In this document: positions 16,431 through 24,745 of the stretch, one piece after another
Position numbering within the stretch: position 1 is the stretch's first letter
How the letters are laid out: each line of letters begins with the position of its first letter
From: Desulfurivibrio sp044068515
GTDB lineage: Bacteria; Desulfobacterota; Desulfobulbia; Desulfobulbales; Desulfurivibrionaceae
NCBI RefSeq assembly: GCF_044068515.1
Contig: NZ_JBIPKI010000011.1
Location: forward strand, 1-53,300
DNA: 53,300 nt
Direction of reading: 5' to 3'
The notes under the pieces: model-generated
The model's input: only the letters and a program-made list of their open reading frames with translations
The model's database searches: none
Told to the model about the DNA's origin: nothing
Made by a program: the position numbers and the translations under genes

Positions 16431-17864
16431 ATGAAAAGCCCGACCACCACCATTACCGCGGCCTGTCTGTTGCGGCGCCTTTTCCTGCTCCTGCTGCTGG
16501 GCGCGCCCCTGTTGGCCGTGGCCCTGGCCCCCCAGCCGGCCGGGGGGGAAAGCCCGCGGGATACCGCCCCGGTAGCGGTGCTGACCATCGCTGACGCCAT
16601 CGGACCGGCCAGCGCCGACTACATCCAGCGGGGCCTGGCCCAGGCCCACGCCCAGGGAGCCCAACTGGCGGTGCTGCAGCTGGACACCCCCGGCGGGCTG
16701 GATACCGCCATGCGGCAGATCATCAAGGATATCCTGGCCTCGCCGATCCCGGTGGCGACCTTTGTCTATCCCTCCGGGGCCCGGGCCGCCAGCGCCGGGA
16801 CCTATATCCTCTACGCCAGCCATATCGCCGCCATGGCCCCGGGAACCAATCTCGGCGCCGCCACCCCGGTGGCCATCGGGGGGCCGGGCGGTCCCCCGGA
16901 CCGGCCCGGCGAACGGGAAGAGCCGGGCGACGAGGAGCGGCGCAACGGCGAGCAGCGGGAAGAACTCCCCGGCGACGCCATGACCCGCAAGCAGGTGGAA
17001 GACGCCGTCGCCTACATCCGGGGCCTGGCCCAGATGCGGGGCCGCAACGCCGAATGGGCCGAAAGGGCGGTGCGCGAGGCAGTCAGCCTGCCGGCGGATG
17101 AGGCGGCGGAGATGAACGTGGTGGACCTGGTGGCCAATGATCTCCGCGACCTGCTGGCCAAGATCGACGGCCGCACCATTACCCTGCCCCAGCCTTACGG
17201 CGAAGTGACCCTGGCCACCGCCGGGGCGGCGCTGCTGCCCATCGAGCCCGACTGGCGCAACCGCTTTCTGGCCACCATCACCAATCCCGGGGTCGCTTAT
17301 ATCTTGATGCTGCTCGGGATTTACGGTTTATTGCTGGAATTTTACAATCCCGGCTTTCTCCTGCCGGGGGTAACCGGCGCCATCAGCCTGCTGCTGGCGC
17401 TCTACGCCTTCCACCTGCTCCCGGTTAGCTACGTCGGCGCCGGGCTGATTCTCCTGGGAATCGCCTTCATGGCGGCGGAACTGATGGTGCCCTCCTTCGG
17501 CATCCTGGGAATCGGCGGGGTGGTGGCCTTTGTGATCGGATCGGTGATGCTCATGGATACAAGCGTACCTGGATTTGCCCTGCCCTGGTCCCTGATTATC
17601 GGGGTGACCATTGCCACCGTGATCTTTCTGCTCCTGGTGGTCGGCATGGCTCTCAAGGCCCGCAAGCGACCGGTGGTGGCCGGCTCGGAAGAAATGACAG
17701 GGGCCGTGGGCGAGGCCCTGGTGGATTTCGACCAAGAGGGCCTGGGCTGGATCCGGGTCCACAGCGAAAGCTGGCGGGCCAAAAGCCCCCAGCCGATCAA
17801 GAAGGGTCAGAAAGTGACAGTCATCGGGGTACGGGGGCTGGAGCTTGACGTCAAGGCGGTTTAG
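16431..17864 (+). CDS. NfeD-family membrane-bound ClpP-class protease
   Basis: Long-type NfeD (NfeD1b) of 477 aa: signal peptide, a ClpP-like serine protease domain (about residues 45-260) with ARAASAGTYILYAS carrying the serine, then 4-5 membrane segments and a C-terminal OB-fold NfeD domain (LVDFDQEGLGWIRVHSESW). A hydrophilic insert (GPPDRPGEREEPGDEERRNG) sits in the protease domain. Long NfeD proteins pair with stomatin/slipin proteins and cleave their C-terminal tails; the slipin gene is next. The start at ATG 16431 gives a normal signal peptide. Confidence 0.9.
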   Translation: MKSPTTTITAACLLRRLFLLLLLGAPLLAVALAPQPAGGESPRDTAPVAVLTIADAIGPASADYIQRGLAQAHAQGAQLAVLQLDTPGGLDTAMRQIIKDILASPIPVATFVYPSGARAASAGTYILYASHIAAMAPGTNLGAATPVAIGGPGGPPDRPGEREEPGDEERRNGEQREELPGDAMTRKQVEDAVAYIRGLAQMRGRNAEWAERAVREAVSLPADEAAEMNVVDLVANDLRDLLAKIDGRTITLPQPYGEVTLATAGAALLPIEPDWRNRFLATITNPGVAYILMLLGIYGLLLEFYNPGFLLPGVTGAISLLLALYAFHLLPVSYVGAGLILLGIAFMAAELMVPSFGILGIGGVVAFVIGSVMLMDTSVPGFALPWSLIIGVTIATVIFLLLVVGMALKARKRPVVAGSEEMTGAVGEALVDFDQEGLGWIRVHSESWRAKSPQPIKKGQKVTVIGVRGLELDVKAV

Positions 17865-17872
17865 GTTCAGGG

Positions 17873-17901
17873 TTGCACGGTTAAACAAACGGTTATTATA
17901 T
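17873..17901 (+). promoter_or_regulatory. Possible promoter of the slipin gene
   Basis: TTGCAC (17873-17878) and TTATAT (17896-17901), 17 bases apart, lie between nfeD and the slipin gene. This suggests the slipin also has its own transcript. Confidence 0.4.
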
Positions 17902-18030
17902 ATCTGGTTGATTTATTGAATGTTAAAGCTGTCCAGGCGCAAGGCGCACAATCAAGGCGCCGGGTTCAGGGGCTATTACCCCCGCAACCCGGACCTTGAA
18001 CCTTGAACCAGGCAAAAAAAGGAGGAGACC

Positions 18031-18807
18031 ATGTTCGACGCTTATTTTTTCATGCTGGTACTGGTGGGTTTTATCCTGCTGGCGGGCTACACCTTCCGGA
18101 TCCTGCGCGAGTACGAGCGGGGGGTCATCTTCCAGCTTGGCCGCTTCTGGAGCGTCAAGGGACCGGGCCTGATCATCGTCATTCCCGGCATCCAGCAGAT
18201 GGTCCGGGTGGATCTGCGGACCCTGACCATGGACGTGCCCAGCCAGGACGTAATCTCCCGCGACAACGTCTCGGTCAAGGTCAACGCAGTGGTTTACTTC
18301 CGGGTGGTGGATCCCCAGCGGGCCATCATCCAGGTGGAAAACTACCTGGTGGCCACCAGCCAGCTGGCCCAGACCACCCTGCGGGCGGTGCTGGGCAAGC
18401 ACGAACTGGACGAGATGCTGGCCGAACGGGAAAAACTGAACATGGATATCCAGCAGGCCCTCGATGTCCAGACTGACGCCTGGGGGATCAAGGTTTCCAG
18501 CGTCGAGATCAAGCATGTCGACATCAACGAGTCGATGATCCGGGCCATCGCCCGCCAGGCCGAGGCCGAACGGGAACGGCGGGCCAAGGTTATCCACGCC
18601 GAGGGCGAAGTACAGGCCTCGCAGCGGCTGCTGGAGGCGGCCCAAACCTTGTCCAAGCAACCGGAGGCCATGCAGTTGCGCTATCTCCAGACCCTGTCCA
18701 ATATCGCCGGCGACAAGAGCTCGACCATAGTCTTCCCGGTCCCCACCGACATTATCGGCCCGATCATGAAGGCGATCGCCGGCAAAACCGTAAAAACGGA
18801 AGCCTAG
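18031..18807 (+). CDS. Slipin (stomatin/SPFH-family membrane protein)
   Basis: SPFH protein of 258 aa with an N-terminal membrane anchor (about residues 5-25), the SPFH core (REYERGVIFQLGRFWSVKGPG and RDNVSVKVNAVVYFRV), then a charged coiled-coil helix (ARQAEAERERRAKVIHAEGE) and a hydrophobic C terminus (DIIGPIMKAIAG). Such proteins form membrane ring scaffolds. The GGAGG ribosome site is strong. It pairs with the NfeD protease upstream, and the hydrophobic tail is the part NfeD is known to cut in archaeal homologues. Confidence 0.93.
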   Translation: MFDAYFFMLVLVGFILLAGYTFRILREYERGVIFQLGRFWSVKGPGLIIVIPGIQQMVRVDLRTLTMDVPSQDVISRDNVSVKVNAVVYFRVVDPQRAIIQVENYLVATSQLAQTTLRAVLGKHELDEMLAEREKLNMDIQQALDVQTDAWGIKVSSVEIKHVDINESMIRAIARQAEAERERRAKVIHAEGEVQASQRLLEAAQTLSKQPEAMQLRYLQTLSNIAGDKSSTIVFPVPTDIIGPIMKAIAGKTVKTEA

Positions 18808-18871
18808 GCCGACCTGGAGCAGTCCTGGGCGGGCCCGGCGCTTTGGTTGGCCCGGCCGATAACCGGCAAGA

Positions 18872-18897
18872 GGCTTGCAGGCCACCCCCTGCAAGCC
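18872..18897. terminator. Hairpin between convergent genes
   Basis: A 10-bp stem (GGCTTGCAGG with CCTGCAAGCC, loop of 6) lies between the slipin stop and the convergent acyltransferase-like gene. No strong T-run follows on either strand, so terminator function is tentative. Confidence 0.45.
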
Positions 18898-18919
18898 CCT
18901 TGTCGGAGGTTGCTCCAAT

Positions 18920-19774
18920 TCATTGCTTTTCCTTGCCAAAAAAGGCTCTGAGCCGGCGCGCCAGGCCGGGAGGCTCGATGTCCCAGGCCCCCTGGAAACA
19001 GGGCAATTCGGCACTGGCTCCCCATTTGCGCTTGAAAAAGCGAACCCCCTCGTTGATGCCCAGACCCAGGTTCAGCCTGGCGTGTCCCCGCTTGACCGCC
19101 TCATCGACCAGCGCTGCCAGCAGCAGATCCGTGCTGCCCGGGGGCGCGGCCTGCGGATCCCGGAAGCAGAACATGAAAAACGCCGTTTCCAGGGAGGCAA
19201 ATTCGCCGACCACCAACGCCGCCAGCCGGCCGGCGCTGGTGCGGGCTGAAAACAGCAGGCTGCCGCCCGAGGCGGCCAGGTAGTCGGGAATCTGCCGGAA
19301 AATATGAATGGTGCCGGAATCCAGCGAACGGCTAGCCAGATATTGGTCGACCAGGGCCTGATGCTCTTCCCCCCAGAGCCGTCCCGGTTGCACTGTGAGT
19401 TCGCGAGCCGCCCGGCGGAGCATGTTGCGCAGCTTCTGTCCCGGTGCGGGGGGAGGCAGCGGGAGCAGCGCATAGCAATCCCGCCCAAACCGGGTTCCCG
19501 CCGGCGCCTGGGGCGGCCGGGCCGGGCCTATCACCGTCAGGCGGCTGAGTTCCTTGATCGTCAACGCCTCGTCCACGGCTGCGGCCATGGCCGTCTCGTC
19601 GGTCGGATCGGGCAGCGGGTAGCCGACCAGCACCAGCTCGGTCCCCGTTTGGTAGGCGATGCAGGAGCCGACCAGGCGCGGCCGGGAGCCCGATACGGCT
19701 CGCACGTAAGAGATTATCTGCTCGGGCACCACCGCCGCCGCGCTTACCCGGGCAAAGCTGTCCGGCCTCAGCAT
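18920..19774 (-). CDS. GNAT/FemX-like acyltransferase-fold protein, paralogue of its neighbour
   Basis: Protein of 284 aa that aligns by eye along its length with residues 1-270 of the next gene: both have a start VPE..(I/V)..(Y/M)RA(V/M)S and a C-terminal block LNLGLGINEGVRFFKRKWGA (the other has LHLGLGINSGITRFKTKWGG). The KxKWG block recalls GNAT/FemAB-like aminoacyl- or acyltransferases, but no family is assigned with confidence. The start at 19774 gives a 7-base overlap with the upstream stop, so the two are coupled. A longer upstream frame exists but would sit antisense-like inside the neighbour. Cytoplasmic, no signal peptide. Confidence 0.65.
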   Translation of the reverse strand: MLRPDSFARVSAAAVVPEQIISYVRAVSGSRPRLVGSCIAYQTGTELVLVGYPLPDPTDETAMAAAVDEALTIKELSRLTVIGPARPPQAPAGTRFGRDCYALLPLPPPAPGQKLRNMLRRAARELTVQPGRLWGEEHQALVDQYLASRSLDSGTIHIFRQIPDYLAASGGSLLFSARTSAGRLAALVVGEFASLETAFFMFCFRDPQAAPPGSTDLLLAALVDEAVKRGHARLNLGLGINEGVRFFKRKWGASAELPCFQGAWDIEPPGLARRLRAFFGKEKQ

Positions 19775-21462
19775 CCGGTCCTCCGAACACGGAACCCTTC
19801 GTCCGCCAGCATCCGGCGCAGATTGACCATGTGGGCCGAACCGACGAAAACCGCGGCGGAGCCCGACTCGATAAACGGCTTCATCTTTTGCAGAAAAACA
19901 GCGTCCCGCAGGTTTATGACCCCTTCGGTGCGAGTCGGAAACTCGACGCTGGTGCCGTAGAGACTCTCCAGGTCTCCTTTGAGATAGGCCCGGACGAAGC
20001 GGCGGATATAGCGGTTCCAACTGCCGCAGTTGCTGAGAAAATTCACCACCCGCGGCATCGGGATCCGCTCCAGGGTTGCCACCTGGGCGGTGATGTTTTC
20101 CAGGTAATGGATCGGTTTGCCCATTTCCCGGGCTATCCGCCAGGCCTCCATGTCAACCGACTGGTTCCAGCCCTGGCGGGCCAGGTAGCTTGACCACAGG
20201 GAAAAAAAGGCCATCCAGTGGCGGGTATCGGCCAGCAGATGGCGGACATCCGGCGGATTGTCCCATTGGCAGCCCAGCACCCAGGCCCAGAAGCCGCGCG
20301 GACCGCAGACCACCCGCTCGAGACGCCGGATTTCTTCAGCGCTCAGATGATCGATTACCCGGGGCGAATCCGAGCCCGGGTTTCTGCCGACCTCCACGAC
20401 ACTGTCAAGACTGGCCTGGTCCAGGGGGCCTTCAAACAGCACCACGTCGGCCTTCTTATATAGTTTGCGCAGCGACGCCTCGAAACTGTAGCAGAAAAAA
20501 TGAGCCGTGCCGCCGATCCAGGAGCGGCGGCCATCCTTCTCGATTTCCCAGAGCATGCTGAAGGGACGCTGTTGGGGCAGGCTTTCCCAGAATTCCCTTT
20601 TGCTCATCGCTTTCCCGGAGCCGGCGGTAATGGCCAGCGCCAACTGACCTATATCGCTGACGAGGCCTGCCTCTTCGCTCCATTCGGCCGATTCGTAGGC
20701 CATGGCGGGCCTGCCGCCCCATTTGGTCTTGAAGCGGGTAATGCCGCTGTTGATGCCAAGCCCCAGGTGGAGAAATTTTTTGCCCGCTTTCCTGGCCGCC
20801 AGGATCATTTCCCGGAACAGCAAATCCGCAGCGTAGGGGGTGTAATGCACCCGGGAGTGGGCGCCCAGCAGGTAGGCCGTGAAACGGGCGGGGGCTTCAT
20901 CGACCAGCAGCGCGGCCGCCAGGTTGCCGTCGGGATCCCAGGCATTGATCAGGGACAGGCCTTCCACCCTGGCCAGCACATCTTCGGTGCGGGCGAATAA
21001 TTCCTGCACGTTGGCCGGCAAAGGTTTGCGCACGGTGAATTCGGCCCAAAGGCGGCGGTGGGCCGAAGTGAATCGGGTGCTTTGCTCGACGCGCAGGGTC
21101 GCGGATGCGCGTTCGGCCAGCCGGTTGAGACGCACGGGGATTTCGGCCTCGAGGGGCAGAATATAATAAGAGTCCCTGCTCCGGCGGTGTGGTTGCAGAC
21201 GCTCCGGCAAGGCCGGGCACACGGCCCAGCAGTTGCGGGCGGCGCTGCGGGTGACCGCGGCTTGAACCGCTTGGTCAAAATGCGCGGGCTGGTACTCTTC
21301 GGCAAGGGGATAACCGATGGCCACCAGCCAATCGGCGGCGGCGAAGAATAGATAGTCGCCGATGACAAAAGGCTCGCCTTCGGACATGGCCCGCATGAAG
21401 GGTACGGAATGTTCCGGAACGCTTGCTTTTGCGAGAATATCCCTGATTTCACTCCGATCCAA
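19768..21462 (-). CDS. Fusion: acyltransferase-like domain plus TraB/GumN domain
   Basis: Two-part protein of 564 aa. Residues 1-270 resemble the downstream paralogue (LHLGLGINSGITRFKTKWGG near 235). Residues 290-564 look like a TraB/PrgY/GumN domain: SWIGGTAHFFCYSF with the G-T-x-H motif, VVLFEGPL, and the closing FVGSAHMVNLRRML. TraB-family proteins are proposed metalloprotease-like (TIKI) or pheromone-shutdown proteins, here probably cytoplasmic since no signal is present. The start is TTG at 21460-21462 with GAGGAA correctly spaced. Joining these two domains is unusual. Confidence 0.7.
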   Translation of the reverse strand: MDRSEIRDILAKASVPEHSVPFMRAMSEGEPFVIGDYLFFAAADWLVAIGYPLAEEYQPAHFDQAVQAAVTRSAARNCWAVCPALPERLQPHRRSRDSYYILPLEAEIPVRLNRLAERASATLRVEQSTRFTSAHRRLWAEFTVRKPLPANVQELFARTEDVLARVEGLSLINAWDPDGNLAAALLVDEAPARFTAYLLGAHSRVHYTPYAADLLFREMILAARKAGKKFLHLGLGINSGITRFKTKWGGRPAMAYESAEWSEEAGLVSDIGQLALAITAGSGKAMSKREFWESLPQQRPFSMLWEIEKDGRRSWIGGTAHFFCYSFEASLRKLYKKADVVLFEGPLDQASLDSVVEVGRNPGSDSPRVIDHLSAEEIRRLERVVCGPRGFWAWVLGCQWDNPPDVRHLLADTRHWMAFFSLWSSYLARQGWNQSVDMEAWRIAREMGKPIHYLENITAQVATLERIPMPRVVNFLSNCGSWNRYIRRFVRAYLKGDLESLYGTSVEFPTRTEGVINLRDAVFLQKMKPFIESGSAAVFVGSAHMVNLRRMLADEGFRVRRTGC

Positions 21463-22248
21463 AATATTCCTCGCCTGGTAAGAGTCCGGTGTATCTTATC
21501 GGGCATTTTCCCCATTATGATGGGAACCGGCAAGAGAGCCATGGCCGCCCATAACCAACTGTGATTGCGGGTTATGCCACCCAGGGCCCTACCCGGCCGC
21601 TGGCCGGGAATACCCCCAGGTAAGCAGGCAGAACCTGTTCGGTAAAGAATACGAGAAAATCCTGCTTCTGGACACCGCTAATTTAGGGGAATCGCCCGTG
21701 ATCGCTTATTTCAACCGGGAAGTGCTTGGCATCGAGGCGGACCTTTCTCGCTGCCAGCGGAAAGAGCAATCCGAGCCCTGGATCAAATCCCCCCCCCCGG
21801 CCAGGGCGCAAGCCACCTGGACTGCGGCCAGGCAGAATGGCGGAGCAACCCCTTGGCTCTATGGCCCAGAATGCATTGGCGAGGTGCTGCGCACTCAGGG
21901 CCGAGCGGCGGCAAGGAATAAGAATTGATTTTTATTAAGCCGGGCAAACCCCTGCAGAATGCTTATGGGGAGCGCTACAAGCAGCAGTTCACGATGACTG
22001 GTTGGGGCAGAATCCGTTTGATTTACAAGAGTTTGCTATCTACCCGGTGGTTATGCGTGTATAACACGAGCGGCCGCATATGGCCCTCGGGATGAATAAC
22101 CCCCGGGCAGCGACTGCCCAAAAATAAAAACGTCAGTTTCTGCATCCAAAACAATTTTCGGGCTCATTTAATGAACCTGGTTCAGAGTCATTGATTGATA
22201 CGGATGATCAGATTGCTGAGATTACTGAATGAGGAGAGAGCATTTATC
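21463..22248. other. Gene-poor boundary region with transposase debris
   Basis: This stretch of 786 bases separates GC-rich host sequence from the lower-GC sensory cluster. The last third holds the IS3-family remnant. The stretch 21640-21930 keeps a short open frame (IAYFNREVLGIEADL) that I do not recognise and that has no ribosome site; it is probably debris too. Confidence 0.5.
21934..22127 (+). pseudogene. Remnant of an IS3-family transposase (OrfB C terminus)
   Basis: Read across several frames, the sequence gives KPGKPLQNAYGERYK, then DDWLGQNPFDLQEF, then RWLCVYN, then HERPHMALGMNNPRAA before a stop. This is the order of the C-terminal end of IS3-family DDE transposases (PGKPxQNAYxERYN, DWLxQ, WLxxYNxERPxMAL). 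At least two frameshifts are needed and the rest of the element is missing, so it is inactive. Confidence 0.8.
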
Positions 22249-23463
22249 ATGAAAAAATTAGGTCTGTTATTTTTTAGTTTTCTGTTCACTGTCTCCGCCG
22301 CAGAAGCGGCAACTCAGCCGGTAATGCTGACAATCGCTCAACAGCAGATAACGGCTGCCTTTGAGCGTCTTGACACTGGGCTCAACATGGCTGCAGAAAA
22401 ACTCGGAGAAACAGGACTGACCGGTGAAGAAGCCAAGGGGATTTTAACAGTGCTCTGCCATGAGTTCAGCTATGCCGTTGATTGCGCTACCGTAGATACT
22501 CAGGGGCTGCTGACAACGATAGAGCCTGCCGAATACCGTCATTTTGAAGGCACAGATATTTCAGCGCAAGAACAGGTCCAGCATCTGCTGAAACTTCATA
22601 AGCCGGTACTGAGCGAGGTTTTCCATTCGGTGGAGGGGTATGATGCGGTTGATGCGGAATATCCGATATTCAACCCTGAAGGTCGTTTTATCGGCTCGGT
22701 TAGCGTCATGTTCAAGCCGGAAAGATTTCTGGGAGAAATCATACAGCCTCTGGTGAAAGGGGTACCCCTGGATATATCGGTAATGGATCTGGGAGGAAGA
22801 ACCCTCTACGACAGCGATCCGGTACAGATTGGCCTTAACATTTTCACTTCAGCTGTGTTTCAGCCCTATACAGAATTTGTTGAGCTGGCACGAAAAATTG
22901 CCGCAACTCCGCAGGGTCATGGCGTCTACCGCTTTAAGAAGGAAGATCTGACCGGCGATGATGTCGACAAAAAAGCATACTGGACCAGCGTATCCCTGTA
23001 CGGAGTCGACTGGCGACTGGTAGGCATTCGTTTGGAGCGAAATACAAAAGAACGGATGTCATTGAGACCCGCTTCGGCTGTCGCTGCCGAACAGGCACTT
23101 GAGTTGTTTGCGGCGGATACCACCCTGAAAGCGGCACTGGTCGATGACGACAAAGATAAAGCGATGAAACTGTTCGAGCAGTTTTACTCATTAACGCCGG
23201 CCATCTACTCGGTGCAATGGATTAACGCCAAAGGGATAAACCGTTTTGGGTTCCCGGTGGAAAACAGTCTTTCAGAGTATGACTACAATCCCGGAACCGC
23301 TGAGAGTGACAGGCAGATTCTCCGGATATTGAAAAAACAACATCCGGATGTTTTAGAAGCGCCATTGTTCGAGGGGAAAACCGGTTATTTCACATTCAAA
23401 CCGGTATTTAATGATGGCCGGTATCTGGGGATGATATACAGCATCAAGCTAAAAACCGATTAG
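22249..23463 (+). CDS. Exported double-Cache-like sensor protein without output domain
   Basis: Protein of 404 aa with a clear signal peptide (KKLGLLFFSFLFTVSAAEA) and no later membrane segment, so it is periplasmic. The body looks like Cache/PAS-type ligand-binding domains: repeated GRFIGSVSVMFKPERF and GRYLGMIYSIKLK endings are the last strands of such folds. The start at 22249 has GAGGAGAG 8 bases upstream. It heads a run of exported binding proteins and is a good candidate for a soluble ligand receptor feeding the SpoIIE phosphatase downstream. Ligand unknown. Two decayed copies of its 3' end lie at 29.5 and 30.7 kb. Confidence 0.75.
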   Translation: MKKLGLLFFSFLFTVSAAEAATQPVMLTIAQQQITAAFERLDTGLNMAAEKLGETGLTGEEAKGILTVLCHEFSYAVDCATVDTQGLLTTIEPAEYRHFEGTDISAQEQVQHLLKLHKPVLSEVFHSVEGYDAVDAEYPIFNPEGRFIGSVSVMFKPERFLGEIIQPLVKGVPLDISVMDLGGRTLYDSDPVQIGLNIFTSAVFQPYTEFVELARKIAATPQGHGVYRFKKEDLTGDDVDKKAYWTSVSLYGVDWRLVGIRLERNTKERMSLRPASAVAAEQALELFAADTTLKAALVDDDKDKAMKLFEQFYSLTPAIYSVQWINAKGINRFGFPVENSLSEYDYNPGTAESDRQILRILKKQHPDVLEAPLFEGKTGYFTFKPVFNDGRYLGMIYSIKLKTD

Positions 23464-23600
23464 TTGTAACCTATCTCCTGTAGGTGTAGCGTTAAGTTTG
23501 CTGATCCTCTTACTGATGGTACAACAGTTTACGTACTGGATGCTTACACCAAGATTCGTTCATACGCTACAATGAAAATTTGCATCGAGGAAACTAACGA

Positions 23601-24626
23601 ATGTTAAAAAATCTCATAGCAATTTTAGTTCTGCTGGCCAGCATGCTGACACTTGCAGCATGCGTCGGAGATGGAAAGTCGATTGCAACTCTTAAGGTGG
23701 GCATGGCTTACGACTCCGGCGGCAGGGGGGACGGTTCATTCAACGATGCCGCTTATGCTGGTCTGGCTAAGGCGCAGCAGGAACTTGGCGCCGAGATCAT
23801 GGAGATCACAGCCGAGGCAAGCGATACGAATAACGAACGCCGTGAGCATCTGCGGTTGCTGGCTTCAAGTGGCTACAACCCGGTCATAGCAGCCGGTTTT
23901 GGTTACAGTGCCGCTATTGATGACATTGCCAAGGAATTTCCCGGCACCACATTTGCCATCATCGATGCGGAGGTCGCAGGACCTAACGTTGTCAGCCTGA
24001 TCTTTGCTGCAGAACAGGGGTCTTACCTTGTCGGGGTGATTGCGGCATCGGCCAGCAAAACCGGAAAAATCGGCTTTATCGGTGGCATGGATATTCCGTT
24101 AATCAATGCCTTTAGGGCCGGTTATGTACAGGGAGCTAAATCAATAAACCCAAACATCACGATTGAGATCGCCTACATAGGGGCGTCCGGAGATGCGACC
24201 GCATGGAACTCGCCGGAAAAGGCAAAGAGCGCAACCGAGGTGATGATTGCCAATCATGTTGATGTCGGGTATGCCGCCGCAGGCGCTTCAAATGCCGGCA
24301 TGTTTCAGGCGTTCGAGGCGGCAGGGGGAGTGGGCAACGGGCTGTGGGGGATCGGTGCGGATTCCGACCAATACAATGTTCCTTCGCTTGCCGATGTCAA
24401 AAACGTGATTCTGACCTCGATGCTGAAACGGGTTGATGTGGCGGTATTTGAAGTCATCGAAGGTGTTGCGTCCGGATCACCTTTGGTGGGCGTTCAGAAC
24501 TTTGACCTGAAACGTGGCGGCGTTGGTTATGCCTCCTCAAACCCTGCTGTTGGGCCGTACCAGGCAGCCGCAGATGCGGCTGCCGCTGGAATAGTAAACG
24601 GTGAGATCATTGTGCTGACACAATAA
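23601..24626 (+). CDS. BMP-family (PnrA/Med-like) substrate-binding lipoprotein
   Basis: Lipoprotein of 341 aa with lipobox LAAC near residue 21 and a BMP-family periplasmic binding fold: KVGMAYDSGGRGDGSFND at the front, AAGFGYSAAIDDIAKEFP and a central EQGSYLVGVIAAS. BMP proteins bind purine nucleosides for ABC transporters in spirochaetes and Gram-positives. No ATPase or permease gene lies nearby, so a sensory role is more likely here than transport. GAGGAA precedes the ATG. Confidence 0.9.
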   Translation: MLKNLIAILVLLASMLTLAACVGDGKSIATLKVGMAYDSGGRGDGSFNDAAYAGLAKAQQELGAEIMEITAEASDTNNERREHLRLLASSGYNPVIAAGFGYSAAIDDIAKEFPGTTFAIIDAEVAGPNVVSLIFAAEQGSYLVGVIAASASKTGKIGFIGGMDIPLINAFRAGYVQGAKSINPNITIEIAYIGASGDATAWNSPEKAKSATEVMIANHVDVGYAAAGASNAGMFQAFEAAGGVGNGLWGIGADSDQYNVPSLADVKNVILTSMLKRVDVAVFEVIEGVASGSPLVGVQNFDLKRGGVGYASSNPAVGPYQAAADAAAAGIVNGEIIVLTQ

Positions 24627-24745
24627 TCAGGCTTGCCTCGTGTTGCGACTGGTCAGTCATAGACATTAACTCTGGCTCCTTAGTATGCGGAGCTAAGAGG
24701 GATGACGAGAGTGGGTAAAATAATAACGAACAGGGATAACGAATA

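Noticed and set aside
21698..21928. Short plus-strand frame before the IS3 remnant
   Set aside because: No ribosome site or family; it looks like more degraded insertion debris.
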